From the NCBI GenBank assembly GCA_964649725.1, contig CAZYTM010000003.1:310001-374000 (forward strand): 64,000 nt of DNA, in the 5' to 3' direction. This DNA is from CAZYTM01 sp964649725. GTDB taxonomy: Bacteria > Desulfobacterota > Desulfuromonadia > Geobacterales > Geobacteraceae. The notes beneath the pieces are model-generated. The model was not told the DNA's origin. It did no database searches and saw only the letters and a list, made by a program, of their open reading frames with translations. Of this stretch, positions 7,141 through 16,602 are shown in pieces. The stretch's first letter is position 1. Every line of letters starts with the position of its first letter. A program made the position numbers and the translations under genes.

Positions 7141-9324
7141 CTATAGCTGTCGCTCCAGGCGGCGCAACAGCAAAGAATTCAGCACTACCGATACCGACGA
7201 GAAGGCCATGGCCAGGCCGGCGAATTCCGGTTTGAGGGTGATGCCGAACGGGTAGTAGAGCGCCCCGGCTGCCAAAGGTATGCCGAGCACATTGTAAAAG
7301 AGCGCCCAGAATAGATTCTGCTTGATCTTGGCGAGGGTGGCCCGGCCAAGCCTGATGGCCCGTACCACATCCAGCAGATCGTCCCGTACCAGGATCACCT
7401 CGCCGGTCTCCTTGGCTACATCGGCGCCGCTGCCGATGGCAATACCGACATCTGCGGCGGCCAGCGCCGGTGCATCGTTGATGCCGTCCCCTACCATGGC
7501 TACCGATTCCCCCTGGCGCTGGCGCTCCCGCACCACTCTCTGTTTCTGCTCCGGCATCACCCCGGCAACAAAGCTGTCGACCCCCGCCTGGGCGGCTATC
7601 GCCGCAGCGACCTGCTGATGGTCACCGGTCACCATGACAGTGGTCAACCCCATACGCCGCAGAGAGGCTACAGCTGCCAGGGAATTCTCCTTGAGCTGGT
7701 CAGCAAAGGCCGCCAGACCGAGCAGCCGCTCTCCGGCCGCGACAAAGATGAGCGATCTGCCTCTTTGCCGCAACCGTTCAACACTCTCTGCCAGCGGTGC
7801 GGTGTCAATGCCGGCCTGCTCCAGCAGATTGGCGCTGCCGGCCCGCAAGCTGCTGCCAGCGTAGCTGCAGGTTATGCCGAGCCCCCCCTCTTCGGCATAG
7901 TCGCTCACCACCCCGGCTGCAATACCTCGAGCAGCAGCAGCGCGGAATGCCGCCTGGGCGAGGGGGTGACTGGATCTGGAGGTGGCTGCAGCGAGATACT
8001 CGAGCAACCTGCTGTCAGCGACCGCCGCTGTCGGCAGCAGCTCGGTCAGTTCCGGTTCACCGCGGGTCAGGGTACCGGTCTTGTCCAGCATGACTGTCTG
8101 GATGCCGGCCAGATGTTCCAGCGCGGAGCCCCGCTTGATCAGGATCCCCCGCTGCAGGCCGACACCGCTTCCGACCATGATTGCGGTCGGGGTCGCCAGA
8201 CCCATGGCGCAGGGGCAGGCGATCACCACCACGGCAATGGCGAGTTTGAAGGCGAAGAGGAAAGCGGTCTGGAGGAGAAAATACCAGCCGAGAAAGGTGA
8301 TCACTGCGAGAAGCAGCACCAGCGGGACGAAGACCGCCGAGACCCGGTCGGCAAAACGCTGGATAGGGGCCTTGTCGACCTGGGCCTCGCGTACCAGGCG
8401 GACGATCTGGGCCAGCAGGGTAGCTTCGCCGACCCTGGTCGCCCGGATGGTCAACAGGCCGGTCAGGTTGCTGGTGGCACCGGTCACCAGGTCACCGGCC
8501 CCCTTGCTGACCGGCAGCGATTCCCCGGTTACCATCGCCTCGTTCACCGAAGACTGCCCCTCCAGCACCTCACCATCAACCGGCATGGTATCACCTGGCC
8601 GGACCAGCAGGATATCACCGACCTTCACCAGCGCAGCAGGGATCTCCTCTTCCTTGCCATCCAGGAGCAGTCGCGCCCGGTCAGCCTGCAGGCGGAGCAG
8701 CTTTTTCAGCGCCTCCGAAGCCTTCCCTCGGGCCCTTGCCTCCAGGTATTTGCCGAGCCGGATAAAGGCGATCAGCATTACCGAGGTCTCGAAAAAGCTC
8801 TCGCCACTGCTGCCGAAGATCCCAGCAAAGGCGAGCAGTGAATAGCCGTAGGCAGCGGTGGTACCGAGCGCCACCAACAGATCCATGTTGGCGCTCCGGT
8901 TCTTCAGGGCAAACCAGGCGCCTCGATAGAAGGTAAGGCCGGCCGAGAACTGGACTGCCGTCGCCAGCAGCAGACTGATCCAGCCGATGGTTCGATGCTG
9001 ATGGCTCCCCATGGTCGCCATGAGCGGTAGCGCGGCGAGCAGACAGAAGATGAACCAGTTTCGCTGGTGCCGTAGCGGTGCTGTTTCGTCAGCAGCTGCG
9101 GTCAAGTTGACCGGTTGGTAACCGGCGGCCGTCACTAGGGCAAAGAGCTCTTCGGCACTTATGCTGGCAGCATCGTAGCTGACCAGCGCCTCTTCCTGGA
9201 GCAGATTGACCACTGCCGTCGATACGGCCGGATGGGCCAGCAGTCTCCCCTCCAGAGTAGCCACGCAGGAGGAGCAGTGCAGCCCCTGCACGCCGAAACG
9301 GAGTTCGCTCATTTCATTGCTCAA
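7141..9324 (-). CDS. copA: Copper-type P1B ATPase
   Basis: 727 residues. One N-terminal heavy-metal domain with GLHCSSC, then a P-type ATPase core: TGES actuator loop (VTGESLPVSKG), the CPC metal motif in membrane helix 6 (VIACPCAMGLATP), phosphorylation site DKTGT, and the hinge GDGINDAPALA. CPC plus CxxC points to Cu(I) export from the cytoplasm. The frame opens with TTG at 9324, which overlaps the preceding stop (TTGA) and has GAGG about 10 bases upstream; an ATG at 9312 is the other possible start. Neighbouring thiol/sulfur genes fit metal handling. Confidence 0.92.
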   Translation of the reverse strand: MSNEMSELRFGVQGLHCSSCVATLEGRLLAHPAVSTAVVNLLQEEALVSYDAASISAEELFALVTAAGYQPVNLTAAADETAPLRHQRNWFIFCLLAALPLMATMGSHQHRTIGWISLLLATAVQFSAGLTFYRGAWFALKNRSANMDLLVALGTTAAYGYSLLAFAGIFGSSGESFFETSVMLIAFIRLGKYLEARARGKASEALKKLLRLQADRARLLLDGKEEEIPAALVKVGDILLVRPGDTMPVDGEVLEGQSSVNEAMVTGESLPVSKGAGDLVTGATSNLTGLLTIRATRVGEATLLAQIVRLVREAQVDKAPIQRFADRVSAVFVPLVLLLAVITFLGWYFLLQTAFLFAFKLAIAVVVIACPCAMGLATPTAIMVGSGVGLQRGILIKRGSALEHLAGIQTVMLDKTGTLTRGEPELTELLPTAAVADSRLLEYLAAATSRSSHPLAQAAFRAAAARGIAAGVVSDYAEEGGLGITCSYAGSSLRAGSANLLEQAGIDTAPLAESVERLRQRGRSLIFVAAGERLLGLAAFADQLKENSLAAVASLRRMGLTTVMVTGDHQQVAAAIAAQAGVDSFVAGVMPEQKQRVVRERQRQGESVAMVGDGINDAPALAAADVGIAIGSGADVAKETGEVILVRDDLLDVVRAIRLGRATLAKIKQNLFWALFYNVLGIPLAAGALYYPFGITLKPEFAGLAMAFSSVSVVLNSLLLRRLERQL

Positions 9325-10373
9325 AGTACGCCATCCTCATGCAAAAGGTCCCGCACCTCATTGGCGCAGATCTTGATCACCGCTGCCACCGGAATCGCCA
9401 GGATGATCCCCCAGAAGCCGAGCAGCTCCCCCATTGCCATCAGCGCAAAGATGACGGTGAGTGGATTGAGCTTCAGTGTCGACTTCATGATCAACGGCTT
9501 GATCAGGTTCGCCTCGATGATTATATGGATAATAAAGTAGGCCGCGCAGACCTTGGGGATCACCATCAGATCGCCACTCTGGGCATAGCCTAGCAGTGTC
9601 GGGGGGATAATCGCCACCATTACCCCGAGGATCGGGATGATCGAGGCAAATCCGGCAAAGAGCCCGTTAAGCAGCGGGAATTCGATATTCAGCAGGGCCA
9701 GCGCCGTACCGCTCAATATGCCGACCAGCAGGCAGTCGAGTACCATGGCGATGATAAAGCGCTCCAGCGTCCGGTTGATCCGGTTACCCATGGCGGCAAG
9801 ATGGTCTTTCTCCGAATAGGGGAGCGTCCGCATCAGATTTGATTTGAAATACTCCTTGTAGAGGAGCATGAAAAAGACCAGGATCGGCGCCAGGACCAGA
9901 TTGAACATGCCGAAGGCCAGCCCCTTGAGCCGTTCATAACCCTGGCCGGAGAGCTCCTGGGTAAGGCGCTGCAGCGACTCTTCGGCCCTTGCCGCTAGCC
10001 ATTCCCCCTCCCCACCCTGGTAATGGGGAGCAAGCCTCATCTGCAGCTCCCTGATCGCCCCCTTCATATGCTGCAGATAGACCGGCAGAGACTTGATCAG
10101 GGAGTTGAACTGGTGGTTGATATAGGGGATCAGGAAGACCACTATCAGCAATACCACAAAGACGCCAAAACCATAGATCATGACTATGGCTGTGATCCGG
10201 TCAAAACCCCGCTTTTCCAGCCATTTCAGGATCGGGTTGAGCAGATAGGCGAGCACCAGTGCAGTAAGGAGAGCTGAAAGGGTGTGGCGGAGGAAAATTC
10301 CGGCCAAAAGCAGTGCGGCGAAAAACCCTGCCAGGATATAGATGGTCTTGATACCCGCTTTATCTGCCAGCAT
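9321..10373 (-). CDS. AI-2E family (UPF0118/PerM-like) transporter
   Basis: 350 residues with about eight membrane segments and the family blocks LTALVLAYLLNPILKWLEKRG, LAPILVFFMLLYKEYF and LLGFWGIILAIPVAAVIK. Members move varied substrates (the AI-2 signal, sodium/proton exchange); the substrate here is unknown. It is followed, almost without a gap, by a paralogue at 10377, which shares the same blocks. Confidence 0.85.
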   Translation of the reverse strand: MLADKAGIKTIYILAGFFAALLLAGIFLRHTLSALLTALVLAYLLNPILKWLEKRGFDRITAIVMIYGFGVFVVLLIVVFLIPYINHQFNSLIKSLPVYLQHMKGAIRELQMRLAPHYQGGEGEWLAARAEESLQRLTQELSGQGYERLKGLAFGMFNLVLAPILVFFMLLYKEYFKSNLMRTLPYSEKDHLAAMGNRINRTLERFIIAMVLDCLLVGILSGTALALLNIEFPLLNGLFAGFASIIPILGVMVAIIPPTLLGYAQSGDLMVIPKVCAAYFIIHIIIEANLIKPLIMKSTLKLNPLTVIFALMAMGELLGFWGIILAIPVAAVIKICANEVRDLLHEDGVL

Positions 10374-10376
10374 GGT

Positions 10377-11420
10377 TCATACCCCGTCAGAAAAATCGCC
10401 GCGCCGCAGGTGATAAGAGACTATCTTGCCAGCCGCAGCAATCGGAATAGCCAGCAGTATCCCCCAGAAACCCATCAACTCGCCAAATGCCATGACCACG
10501 ATGATGGTAGTGAGCGGATTCAGGTCCATCGCCTCCTTGAAGACCAACGGCTTGACCAGGTACCCTTCGAGGAAATAGATTATGGCAAAGGAGCCGATCA
10601 CCTTGAGCAGCATCAACCCTGACTGAAACTTCACATAGGCGAAAAAGAGGGGTGGTATAGTTGCCAGGACCACCCCGATGAAGGGGAGGACCGAGGCTAA
10701 TCCGGCAAATATCCCATTCAGCAACGGATAGTCGATATCAAGGGCCATCAGAGCGATGGTCGACAATACTGCCACGATCAGCGAGACAAAGAGCTGGCCG
10801 CGGACATATCCACCGATGCTGACATTGATCTCCCGTCCCAACTCCCTGAAGAGAGCACGCCGCCCTACCGGCAGCCAGCCGACGATGCCGTTGACTATCA
10901 ACTCCTTGTAGGAGAGCATGAAAAAGACCAGGATCGGCGCCAGGATAAGGTTGAAGAGGTTGAAGGCAAAGCTGGTCGCTGCATCGTAAAAGCCGGCGCC
11001 TAACTTGCCGAGCAGCCGATCGAAGCTGTTGGTGATCTTTTCGAACAGCCAGCGCCACTCCTCACCTGCATAGGCAGGTCGATAATTCCCCTGCCAGCCG
11101 AGCACGATCTCTTTACCCTTCTGCAGATAACGGGGGAGATCCCGTAGCAGCGACTCCCAGCGCATGTTCAGAAACGGCACCAGATAAGCGACCACGAATA
11201 TGGTGATGACAACCAGGATCAGATAGAGGATGGCAATACCGGTCATGCGCGACAATTTGCGCCGCTCGAGCATGACCACGAATGGATCGAAAAGATAGGC
11301 CAGGACAATGGCCAGGAGAAAACAGGAAGCCGTATGCCGCAATGCCAGACCGGCACCAAACAGGGCTGCGGCAGTGAGCAGGGCCGCGATCACTTTCTGG
11401 GAGAACGGCCAACTTGACAA
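10377..11420 (-). CDS. AI-2E family transporter, second copy
   Basis: 347 residues, clearly related to the product of 9321-10373: LAIVLAYLFDPFVVMLERR, LAPILVFFMLSYKELI, PLLNGIFAGLASVLPFIGV and LMGFWGILLAIPIAAAGKI match block for block. Only 3 bases separate the two genes. This tandem duplication suggests a two-protein complex or two related substrates; that is inference. Confidence 0.85.
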   Translation of the reverse strand: MSSWPFSQKVIAALLTAAALFGAGLALRHTASCFLLAIVLAYLFDPFVVMLERRKLSRMTGIAILYLILVVITIFVVAYLVPFLNMRWESLLRDLPRYLQKGKEIVLGWQGNYRPAYAGEEWRWLFEKITNSFDRLLGKLGAGFYDAATSFAFNLFNLILAPILVFFMLSYKELIVNGIVGWLPVGRRALFRELGREINVSIGGYVRGQLFVSLIVAVLSTIALMALDIDYPLLNGIFAGLASVLPFIGVVLATIPPLFFAYVKFQSGLMLLKVIGSFAIIYFLEGYLVKPLVFKEAMDLNPLTTIIVVMAFGELMGFWGILLAIPIAAAGKIVSYHLRRGDFSDGV

Positions 11421-11442
11421 TCAAGATTCCTTTCTTTGCCGT

Positions 11443-11886
11443 TCAGCTTAAATCCGTCTCCTCGGCAGGGAAAAGGTCATGCTCTTCCAGCCAGTGGCGG
11501 ATACGCTCGGTCAAAAAATGTTCTTTCAGCACTGACAGACGATCCTGCTCTTCCGGATAGAAGGAGAGTATCTCGTCCAGCCGGCCAAAGGGGCGCTTGC
11601 CGACAAAAGCCTGTTCGAGCATGACCCTCAGGTGATCGTTTGTTATCCCCTTGATGAAGTCATGGAGCACAACCCGCTCCTGATCGTAGTCAAAAGAAGG
11701 TATCTGCAACAGATCATCCTGACTCTCCTCCACTTCATCCCAGAAAGACTCGTCCTCATAATCGGCAGGGACGAAAAAAATCTCGCCGCTGTTCCGGTCA
11801 AGGAAATAGATCAAGTCAGGGTCGATATTGGCAAAGGCATCCAGGAGGTCGTCCCAGACTATCTCGACATCACGCATAACCACCAT
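11443..11886 (-). CDS. UPF0158 family protein
   Basis: 147 residues, soluble and acidic. It opens VEIVWDDLLDAFANID and contains YFLDRNSGEIFFV and LHDFIKGI, the pattern of the UPF0158 family of unknown function. GAGG lies 10 bases before the ATG at 11886; a second in-frame ATG is three codons further. It is divergent from lpxH and heads the run of genes leading down to the transporters. Confidence 0.75.
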   Translation of the reverse strand: MVVMRDVEIVWDDLLDAFANIDPDLIYFLDRNSGEIFFVPADYEDESFWDEVEESQDDLLQIPSFDYDQERVVLHDFIKGITNDHLRVMLEQAFVGKRPFGRLDEILSFYPEEQDRLSVLKEHFLTERIRHWLEEHDLFPAEETDLS

Positions 11887-11999
11887 CAGAAAATATCCTC
11901 TACAGGTGAACCGGCATTTCCAGCCAGGTTGAATAGCAGCTGCCAGAAACTCTGCCGCTTCAGCTTTACCTCGCCATGATTTTCGTATATATTACCGCA

Positions 12000-12722
12000 A
12001 TGCGCAAGGTCTTTATCGCTGATGCCCACCTGCGGGACCCGTCTGACGAGAATTACAGGCTGCTGCTCGATTTTCTCGCCACCCTGCCAGGCACAACCGA
12101 CACCCTCTTCATCCTCGGAGATCTCTTCGAATTCTGGATAGGTTACCGACAGGTCCCTTTCCCCCACTATCTGCCCCTGCTGGAGAGGCTCCGCGAGATA
12201 CATGCCAAAGGGGTCGCCATCGTCTATTTCGAAGGGAACCACGATTTCCATATGGGCCCTTTTTTCGCAGAGACCCTGCAGTCAACTATCTTTACCGGAC
12301 CGACCCGCCTCACCCTGGGGGGGAAGACGTTCTTCCTCTGCCACGGCGACGAGATCAACAGCAAGGATTACAGCTACCGCCTGCTCAGGCTTCTCTTTCA
12401 CAGCTGGCTGACCAAGGGACTTACCTATCTGGTGCCACCGGCAGTGCCGATCTTCATTGCCGACCGGCTTGGCAAAAAGAGCCGCAGCCAGCACGGCGAG
12501 CGGCAGCATAAATGGGACTACCCGGCACTGATCAGAAACTTCGCCGCAGAGCGATTTGCCGAAGGTTGCGACGTGGTCATCTGTGCCCATTTCCACCGGC
12601 CTTTCCAGGAGGAACTGCCGGCAGATTCCGGAAAGGTTCTGATCTCGCTGGGGGACTGGATCACCCATTTCACCTATGCCGAATGGCAGGATGGGGTCAT
12701 CTCCCTCAAGACCTACAGCTGA
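12000..12722 (+). CDS. lpxH: UDP-2,3-diacylglucosamine diphosphatase LpxH
   Basis: Calcineurin-type metallophosphatase of lipid A synthesis, splitting UDP-2,3-diacylglucosamine to lipid X and UMP at the inner-membrane surface. Metal ligands are visible in order: DAHLRD, LGDLFEFW, EGNHDFH, CHGDEINSKDY and CAHFHRPFQ. An in-frame ATG eight codons upstream (11976) exists, but the ATG at 12000 (MRKVFIADAH) matches the usual start of the family; neither has a strong ribosome-binding site. Confidence 0.88.
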   Translation: MRKVFIADAHLRDPSDENYRLLLDFLATLPGTTDTLFILGDLFEFWIGYRQVPFPHYLPLLERLREIHAKGVAIVYFEGNHDFHMGPFFAETLQSTIFTGPTRLTLGGKTFFLCHGDEINSKDYSYRLLRLLFHSWLTKGLTYLVPPAVPIFIADRLGKKSRSQHGERQHKWDYPALIRNFAAERFAEGCDVVICAHFHRPFQEELPADSGKVLISLGDWITHFTYAEWQDGVISLKTYS

Positions 12723-12729
12723 AGTAGGA

Positions 12730-12957
12730 CTACAATGAGAATATCTGCCGGTACCGCTTTACCCGCTCTTCCAGAGTCGACGCCGCAATGCGGTGACAGA
12801 TCTCGTCAGGTCGGTACCCGCGGCAGACCGATGGCCGCTCGATATAGATAGAGCATAAGCCGCTCGGCAACAGATGCCGGCAGGCAACCCCTACCCCCTT
12901 CCCCAGCGTCGCGATATCAGGCGCCACACAACAGGTCCCGCAGCGCAGACATTCCAT
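12730..12957 (-). CDS. YkgJ-type cysteine-cluster protein
   Basis: 75 residues, opening MECLRCGTCCVAPDIATLG, with further Cys in CRHLLPSGLCSIY and SVCRGYRPDEIC. The CxxCGxCC pattern is the Zn/Fe-chelating YkgJ (CxxCxxCC) family; function unknown. The frame is open upstream to 13044 but that part lies in the tandem repeat, and GGGAG sits 8 bases before the ATG at 12957, which decides the start. It converges on lpxH. Confidence 0.8.
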   Translation of the reverse strand: MECLRCGTCCVAPDIATLGKGVGVACRHLLPSGLCSIYIERPSVCRGYRPDEICHRIAASTLEERVKRYRQIFSL

Positions 12958-13017
12958 CAATAACTCCCTCTTCCGGGAAATATAAATTGTGCAAAACGAG
13001 AACTGAGGATTCTGCTC

Positions 13018-13415
13018 AAGATCAAGGCCGTCAAGGGTGAGCACGGAGACGTAGCAGCGCTACGTCGCACACGCGAACCCGCAGACTTACGCAGATATTG
13101 GGCAAAATTCGCATTCCAGACTACCCTGTAATTATGCTCTACCGAGGAATGTGTATTTTGTCCAAGATCAAGGCCGTCAAGGGTGAGCACGGAGACGTAG
13201 CAGCGCTACGTCGCACACGCGAACCCGCAGACTTACGCAGATATTGGGCAAAATTCGCATTCCAGACTACCCTGTAATTATGCTCTACCGAGGAATGTGT
13301 ATTTTGTCCAAGATCAAGGCCGTCAAGGGTGAGCACGGAGACGTAGCAGCGCTACGTCGCACACGCGAACCCGCAGACTTACGCAGATATTGGGCAAAAT
13401 TCGCATTCCAGACTA
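13018..13415. repeat. 146-bp tandem direct repeat, 2.7 copies
   Basis: Units begin AAGATCAAGGCCGTCAAG at 13018, 13164 and 13310, a constant 146-bp period; the third unit stops after about 106 bp at 13415. Copies are essentially identical where they overlap. Each unit carries a short palindrome ACGTAGCagcGCTACGT. The repeat ends at GACTA, and its last three bases are exactly the stop codon of the penicillin-binding protein gene on the minus strand. Open frames inside the repeat are not genes. Function unknown. Confidence 0.95.
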
Positions 13416-14771
13416 GCGGAAGAAGGCTTCGAGGGCTTGTTCCCCCACATACGACGCCTTGATCCGCCACTTCGCCTGATTGATCACCAGCGCCACCAGA
13501 GCTATCTGCGGGTCCTTAACCGGGGCATAGGCAGCAAACCAGCTGTAGTGACCGAGCGGCTCCTTGCCGTTGATAGACCCGGTCTTGGCGGCGATATCGA
13601 GGGTTGCCAGTCGCGGTCGGCCACGCCGGTCATGGAACGCCTTGCGGGAAGTACCGGTACTGACGGTCTGGGCCAGCATGGTCGCCAGTTGGCCGGTAGT
13701 CTCCGGCGCCACCAGATTGCGCAGCTGCGCGGTATTGTGGGCAAAGACGATCTCACCCTTGCCGTTTTTCACCTCCCGGGCCAGCGCCGGCGTCAGCATG
13801 GTGCCGCCATTGGCGATGGCCGCCATGATGGTAGCGGCATGTAGCGGTGATACTTTTACCTCACGGCAGAGTCCTGCCCCCATCAGCATCAGTTCCCGGT
13901 CGTTCTGCGGAATAGTGGCCTGGCTCGGCGGCACGGCGGTACCGGGGAAGATATCCTGGTTGAAGCCGAACCGCTCCAGATAAGTCATGATCGCATCCTT
14001 ACCGACAACATCGCTGGCCAGCCTGCCATAGACCGGATTGACCGATTTACCCATGGCCATGGCCAGGGTCATCTCCTGGTTGCGGCGACCAGGTTTGACC
14101 GTCCAGAAGGATGGATTTTCCGAGGTGAGCCGCCCCCGGTAGGCAAAGAGCGTCTCCGGGGTCACCTTCTTCTGCTCCAGGGCGGCAGTGGCAGTAATGA
14201 TCTTGAAAAGCGACGCCATCGGGTAGAGTTGATTGAAACAGCGCTTCCCCCACTCCGGCTCCAGTTCCGAATAGCCGGTCATGGCCAGGATCCGCCCGCT
14301 CTTAGGCTCCATGGCGATAAAGAGCGCGTAGGGGACCCTGTTCTCCCGAAAGAGCTTGTTCATCCGCTCCTGCAGGTCCTGGTCGATGCCATAGAGGACG
14401 CTTCCGCCATCCGGCAGTGACGACATGTAACTGTCACCGCTCTGGACAGCAGACGGCAGTGCCTCGGCAGCAAGTTTGAACGATGAGCCGGGGTTCAACT
14501 CCTGGAGAGGCTCGACCTTTACTGGCTGGGGAATCGCAGGGGGAGTTTTGCTGACACTGGAGAGGGCGCTTTTTGAAGAGATAAAGAGAGTAGCCAGCGG
14601 GTAGGCAGCCAGCAGCAGTGCCAGCACCGGCAGAATAATCCGTAAACGACGCCTTACCGGCTTCGGCTCAATGAGTCGACGGCGGTTTTTGGCTTTATTG
14701 GCGCGGCGACGGCCGCTGAAGAGGGTGCCAAGTAACCCCTGCTTGGCTGTGAAATGCTTGAAGTCCCGCAT
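13413..14771 (-). CDS. Penicillin-binding transpeptidase-domain protein
   Basis: About 452 residues: a basic cytoplasmic tail, one membrane segment (IILPVLALLLAAYPLATLFI) and a transpeptidase domain with the three active-site motifs SxxK (MASLFKI), SxN (KSVNPVYG) and KTG (AAKTGSI). It lacks a recognisable glycosyltransferase or class B dimerisation domain, so it is a short class-B-like enzyme cross-linking cell wall. The ATG at 14771 follows AGGGG and is preferred to an upstream in-frame start at 14828. Its stop codon coincides with the end of the 146-bp tandem repeat. Confidence 0.85.
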   Translation of the reverse strand: MRDFKHFTAKQGLLGTLFSGRRRANKAKNRRRLIEPKPVRRRLRIILPVLALLLAAYPLATLFISSKSALSSVSKTPPAIPQPVKVEPLQELNPGSSFKLAAEALPSAVQSGDSYMSSLPDGGSVLYGIDQDLQERMNKLFRENRVPYALFIAMEPKSGRILAMTGYSELEPEWGKRCFNQLYPMASLFKIITATAALEQKKVTPETLFAYRGRLTSENPSFWTVKPGRRNQEMTLAMAMGKSVNPVYGRLASDVVGKDAIMTYLERFGFNQDIFPGTAVPPSQATIPQNDRELMLMGAGLCREVKVSPLHAATIMAAIANGGTMLTPALAREVKNGKGEIVFAHNTAQLRNLVAPETTGQLATMLAQTVSTGTSRKAFHDRRGRPRLATLDIAAKTGSINGKEPLGHYSWFAAYAPVKDPQIALVALVINQAKWRIKASYVGEQALEAFFR

Positions 14772-14860
14772 GGCCCCTGTACAGTGGAAGTTTTGCGCCA
14801 CTATATGCCAAATACCGTACAATGTCAACGCGTGGCCGACTCAAGCAGCATTAAATACAG

Positions 14861-16219
14861 CTAACAATCCCTATCCTGCGTACCATTGTCACCATTGAGC
14901 CGGATTTCCAGCAGATCGTGGAAGGTCATTTCGCCAAGCGTTGCTGCTCCTCCCGCCTCTTTCCTGGCCAATATCCCCTGCAGCAGCTCTTCTCCGCGGG
15001 TCAGTCTGGTCAAGCGGAGTTTTTCGCCGAAGGTGCGCAGGGTCGCCAGGATATCGACCACCTTCAGCTGATCCAGGGAACGGGCCGGCTGGTAGGCAGG
15101 GAGATCGCCGGCAACTTCTGCCAGATAACCGGCATCGCGCAACTGCAGCAGTATCTCCCGCACCACCCGGACCGGCAGATCCAGCTCTTCTGCCAGCTCT
15201 TCCGCAGTATGGGGATGATTGCCATAATGAAAGGTGGTGGCGATACTCTGCAGCAGGCTCAAGGCCAGGAGCTCCTTCATCCCGTGGCTGAGCGAAGGGG
15301 TGTGGACTTCGCGGCGGAAGGTGCGGATATTCTGGTGCGCATAGACCACCTCCACGCCGAACAGCACGATCAGCCAGCTGGTATAGATCCAGACCATGAA
15401 GATCGGCAGCATCGCCAGTGTACCATAGATAGCGTTGTATCTTGCCACCCCGACCTGGAAATGGATATACCCCCACTGGGCCAGTTCCCAGCTGGTACCG
15501 GCCAGGATACCGCCGATGATGGCCGATTTGAGGCGGACCTTGGTATTGGGGATGAAGATGTAGAGGAAGACCAGCGCCACCCAGATGCTCAGATAGGGGA
15601 TAAGACGAAATCCGAACAGCAGCAGGTCGCCAAGGTAGCTGGTATTAAGCAGCCATTTTATCATGGCCTGGCTCTGCAGGCTGGTGGTGACACTGGTGGC
15701 AGCGACGAGCAGAAGCGGCCCGGTGACTATGACACTGATATAGTCGCTGAAGATGCGATTGAAGGGGCGGGTCTCCTTGACCCCCCAGATGGCGTTGAAC
15801 GCCTCCTCGATATTGCCGAGCAGGGTGATCACCGTGATGATGAGGGTCACCAGGCCGATGGCGCCAAGAGAGGTCATGTTGGTATTGTTGATGTAGGTGA
15901 TGATCTTCCCCACTACTTCGTGGGAGCCGGCCGCCACCTGGTCGAGGATCAGCGGCTCCAGCTTGTTCTGCACCCCGAGCCCTTTCAGCAGGGCAAAGGT
16001 GAGGGCAAAGAAGGGGACTATGGAGAGGATGGTGCTGAAGGTGAGTGCCGAGGCCCTGAGCAGGCACTGGTCCTCCCAGAAATCCTTCACCACCAGGGAC
16101 ATGATCTGCAGATATCTGATAGCCAGGCGCCGGATGCCGCGATGCTGCTCCGGCTCCAGCTCCCAGAGCCGGACGGTAAAGAAATGGATCACCCCGCTAC
16201 TCTTCTCCCCGTTTACCAT
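14861..16219 (-). CDS. YihY/BrkB-family membrane protein with C-terminal winged helix
   Basis: About 452 residues. Six membrane segments carry the YihY/UPF0761 pattern (LRASALTFSTILSIVPFFAL, IWGVKETRPF, WIYTSWLIVLFGVEVVYA). After about residue 310 a soluble region looks like a winged helix (AEELAEELDLPVRVVREILLQLRDAGYLAE), an addition seen in delta-proteobacterial members. These proteins are often annotated as ribonuclease BN, which is outdated for this family; the real role is unknown. GGAG precedes the ATG at 16219. Confidence 0.82.
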   Translation of the reverse strand: MVNGEKSSGVIHFFTVRLWELEPEQHRGIRRLAIRYLQIMSLVVKDFWEDQCLLRASALTFSTILSIVPFFALTFALLKGLGVQNKLEPLILDQVAAGSHEVVGKIITYINNTNMTSLGAIGLVTLIITVITLLGNIEEAFNAIWGVKETRPFNRIFSDYISVIVTGPLLLVAATSVTTSLQSQAMIKWLLNTSYLGDLLLFGFRLIPYLSIWVALVFLYIFIPNTKVRLKSAIIGGILAGTSWELAQWGYIHFQVGVARYNAIYGTLAMLPIFMVWIYTSWLIVLFGVEVVYAHQNIRTFRREVHTPSLSHGMKELLALSLLQSIATTFHYGNHPHTAEELAEELDLPVRVVREILLQLRDAGYLAEVAGDLPAYQPARSLDQLKVVDILATLRTFGEKLRLTRLTRGEELLQGILARKEAGGAATLGEMTFHDLLEIRLNGDNGTQDRDC

Positions 16220-16239
16220 GATTGCTCCGTTGATAAGAA

Positions 16240-16264
16240 AAAAGCCCACGCTGGGTGGGCTTTC
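16240..16264 (-). terminator. Rho-independent terminator after the YtxH gene
   Basis: On the minus strand AAAGCCCA-loop-TGGGCTTT is followed directly by a T-run (GGGCTTTTTTC). It lies 20 bases after the stop codon of the gene at 16284 and before the YihY gene, so it ends the DUF948-YtxH transcript. Confidence 0.85.
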
Positions 16265-16283
16265 TCGTGTGACCAGACCTTTG

Positions 16284-16598
16284 CTAACCTTCCTTCAGCT
16301 TTTCCTTTTCCCTCTCCATCGCCTCTTTGCCGGCTTCGATAGCTGAAGAGAGAATCGTCTTCTTCTCCTTCAGTATCTCCTTGCCATCGTCGATGGTGGT
16401 TTTAAGTTTTTCCTGGGCCTCGGTAACGAACTCCTTCAGCTTGCTGGCTGCGTCGTCAGTGAGGTCAGAGATCGTGTCCCGCAGCTCCTTGCCGGTCTTG
16501 GGCGCCATCAGTAACGCCACACCAGCGCCAAAAGCCGCCCCGGCCAGAAACGAAATAAGCACAGTCCCTGCATTTACGCCCCGATCTTCCTCTGCCAT
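16284..16598 (-). CDS. YtxH-domain protein
   Basis: 104 residues. A hydrophobic glycine-rich N-terminal segment (LISFLAGAAFGAGVALLMAPKTGKELR) is the YtxH (gas-vesicle GvpP-like) signature, followed by a long charged helix with a probable coiled coil. Such proteins are usually stress-related and membrane-associated; the exact role is unknown. GGGGG sits 6 bases before the ATG at 16598. It lies 4 bases after the DUF948 gene and shares its transcript. Confidence 0.85.
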   Translation of the reverse strand: MAEEDRGVNAGTVLISFLAGAAFGAGVALLMAPKTGKELRDTISDLTDDAASKLKEFVTEAQEKLKTTIDDGKEILKEKKTILSSAIEAGKEAMEREKEKLKEG

Positions 16599-16602
16599 AC
16601 CA

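Noticed and set aside
7618..8841. A 407-codon plus-strand frame
   Set aside because: Antisense to the copper ATPase; it shows no domains.
13018..13415. CRISPR array
   Set aside because: Units are 146 bp and contiguous with no unique spacers; no cas genes.
12957..13470. Frames reading MLTLDGLDLGQN... in the tandem repeat
   Set aside because: They arise from the repeat itself and have no ribosome-binding site or protein family.
14918..16342. A 474-codon plus-strand frame
   Set aside because: Antisense to the YihY-family gene; a GC-rich shadow.
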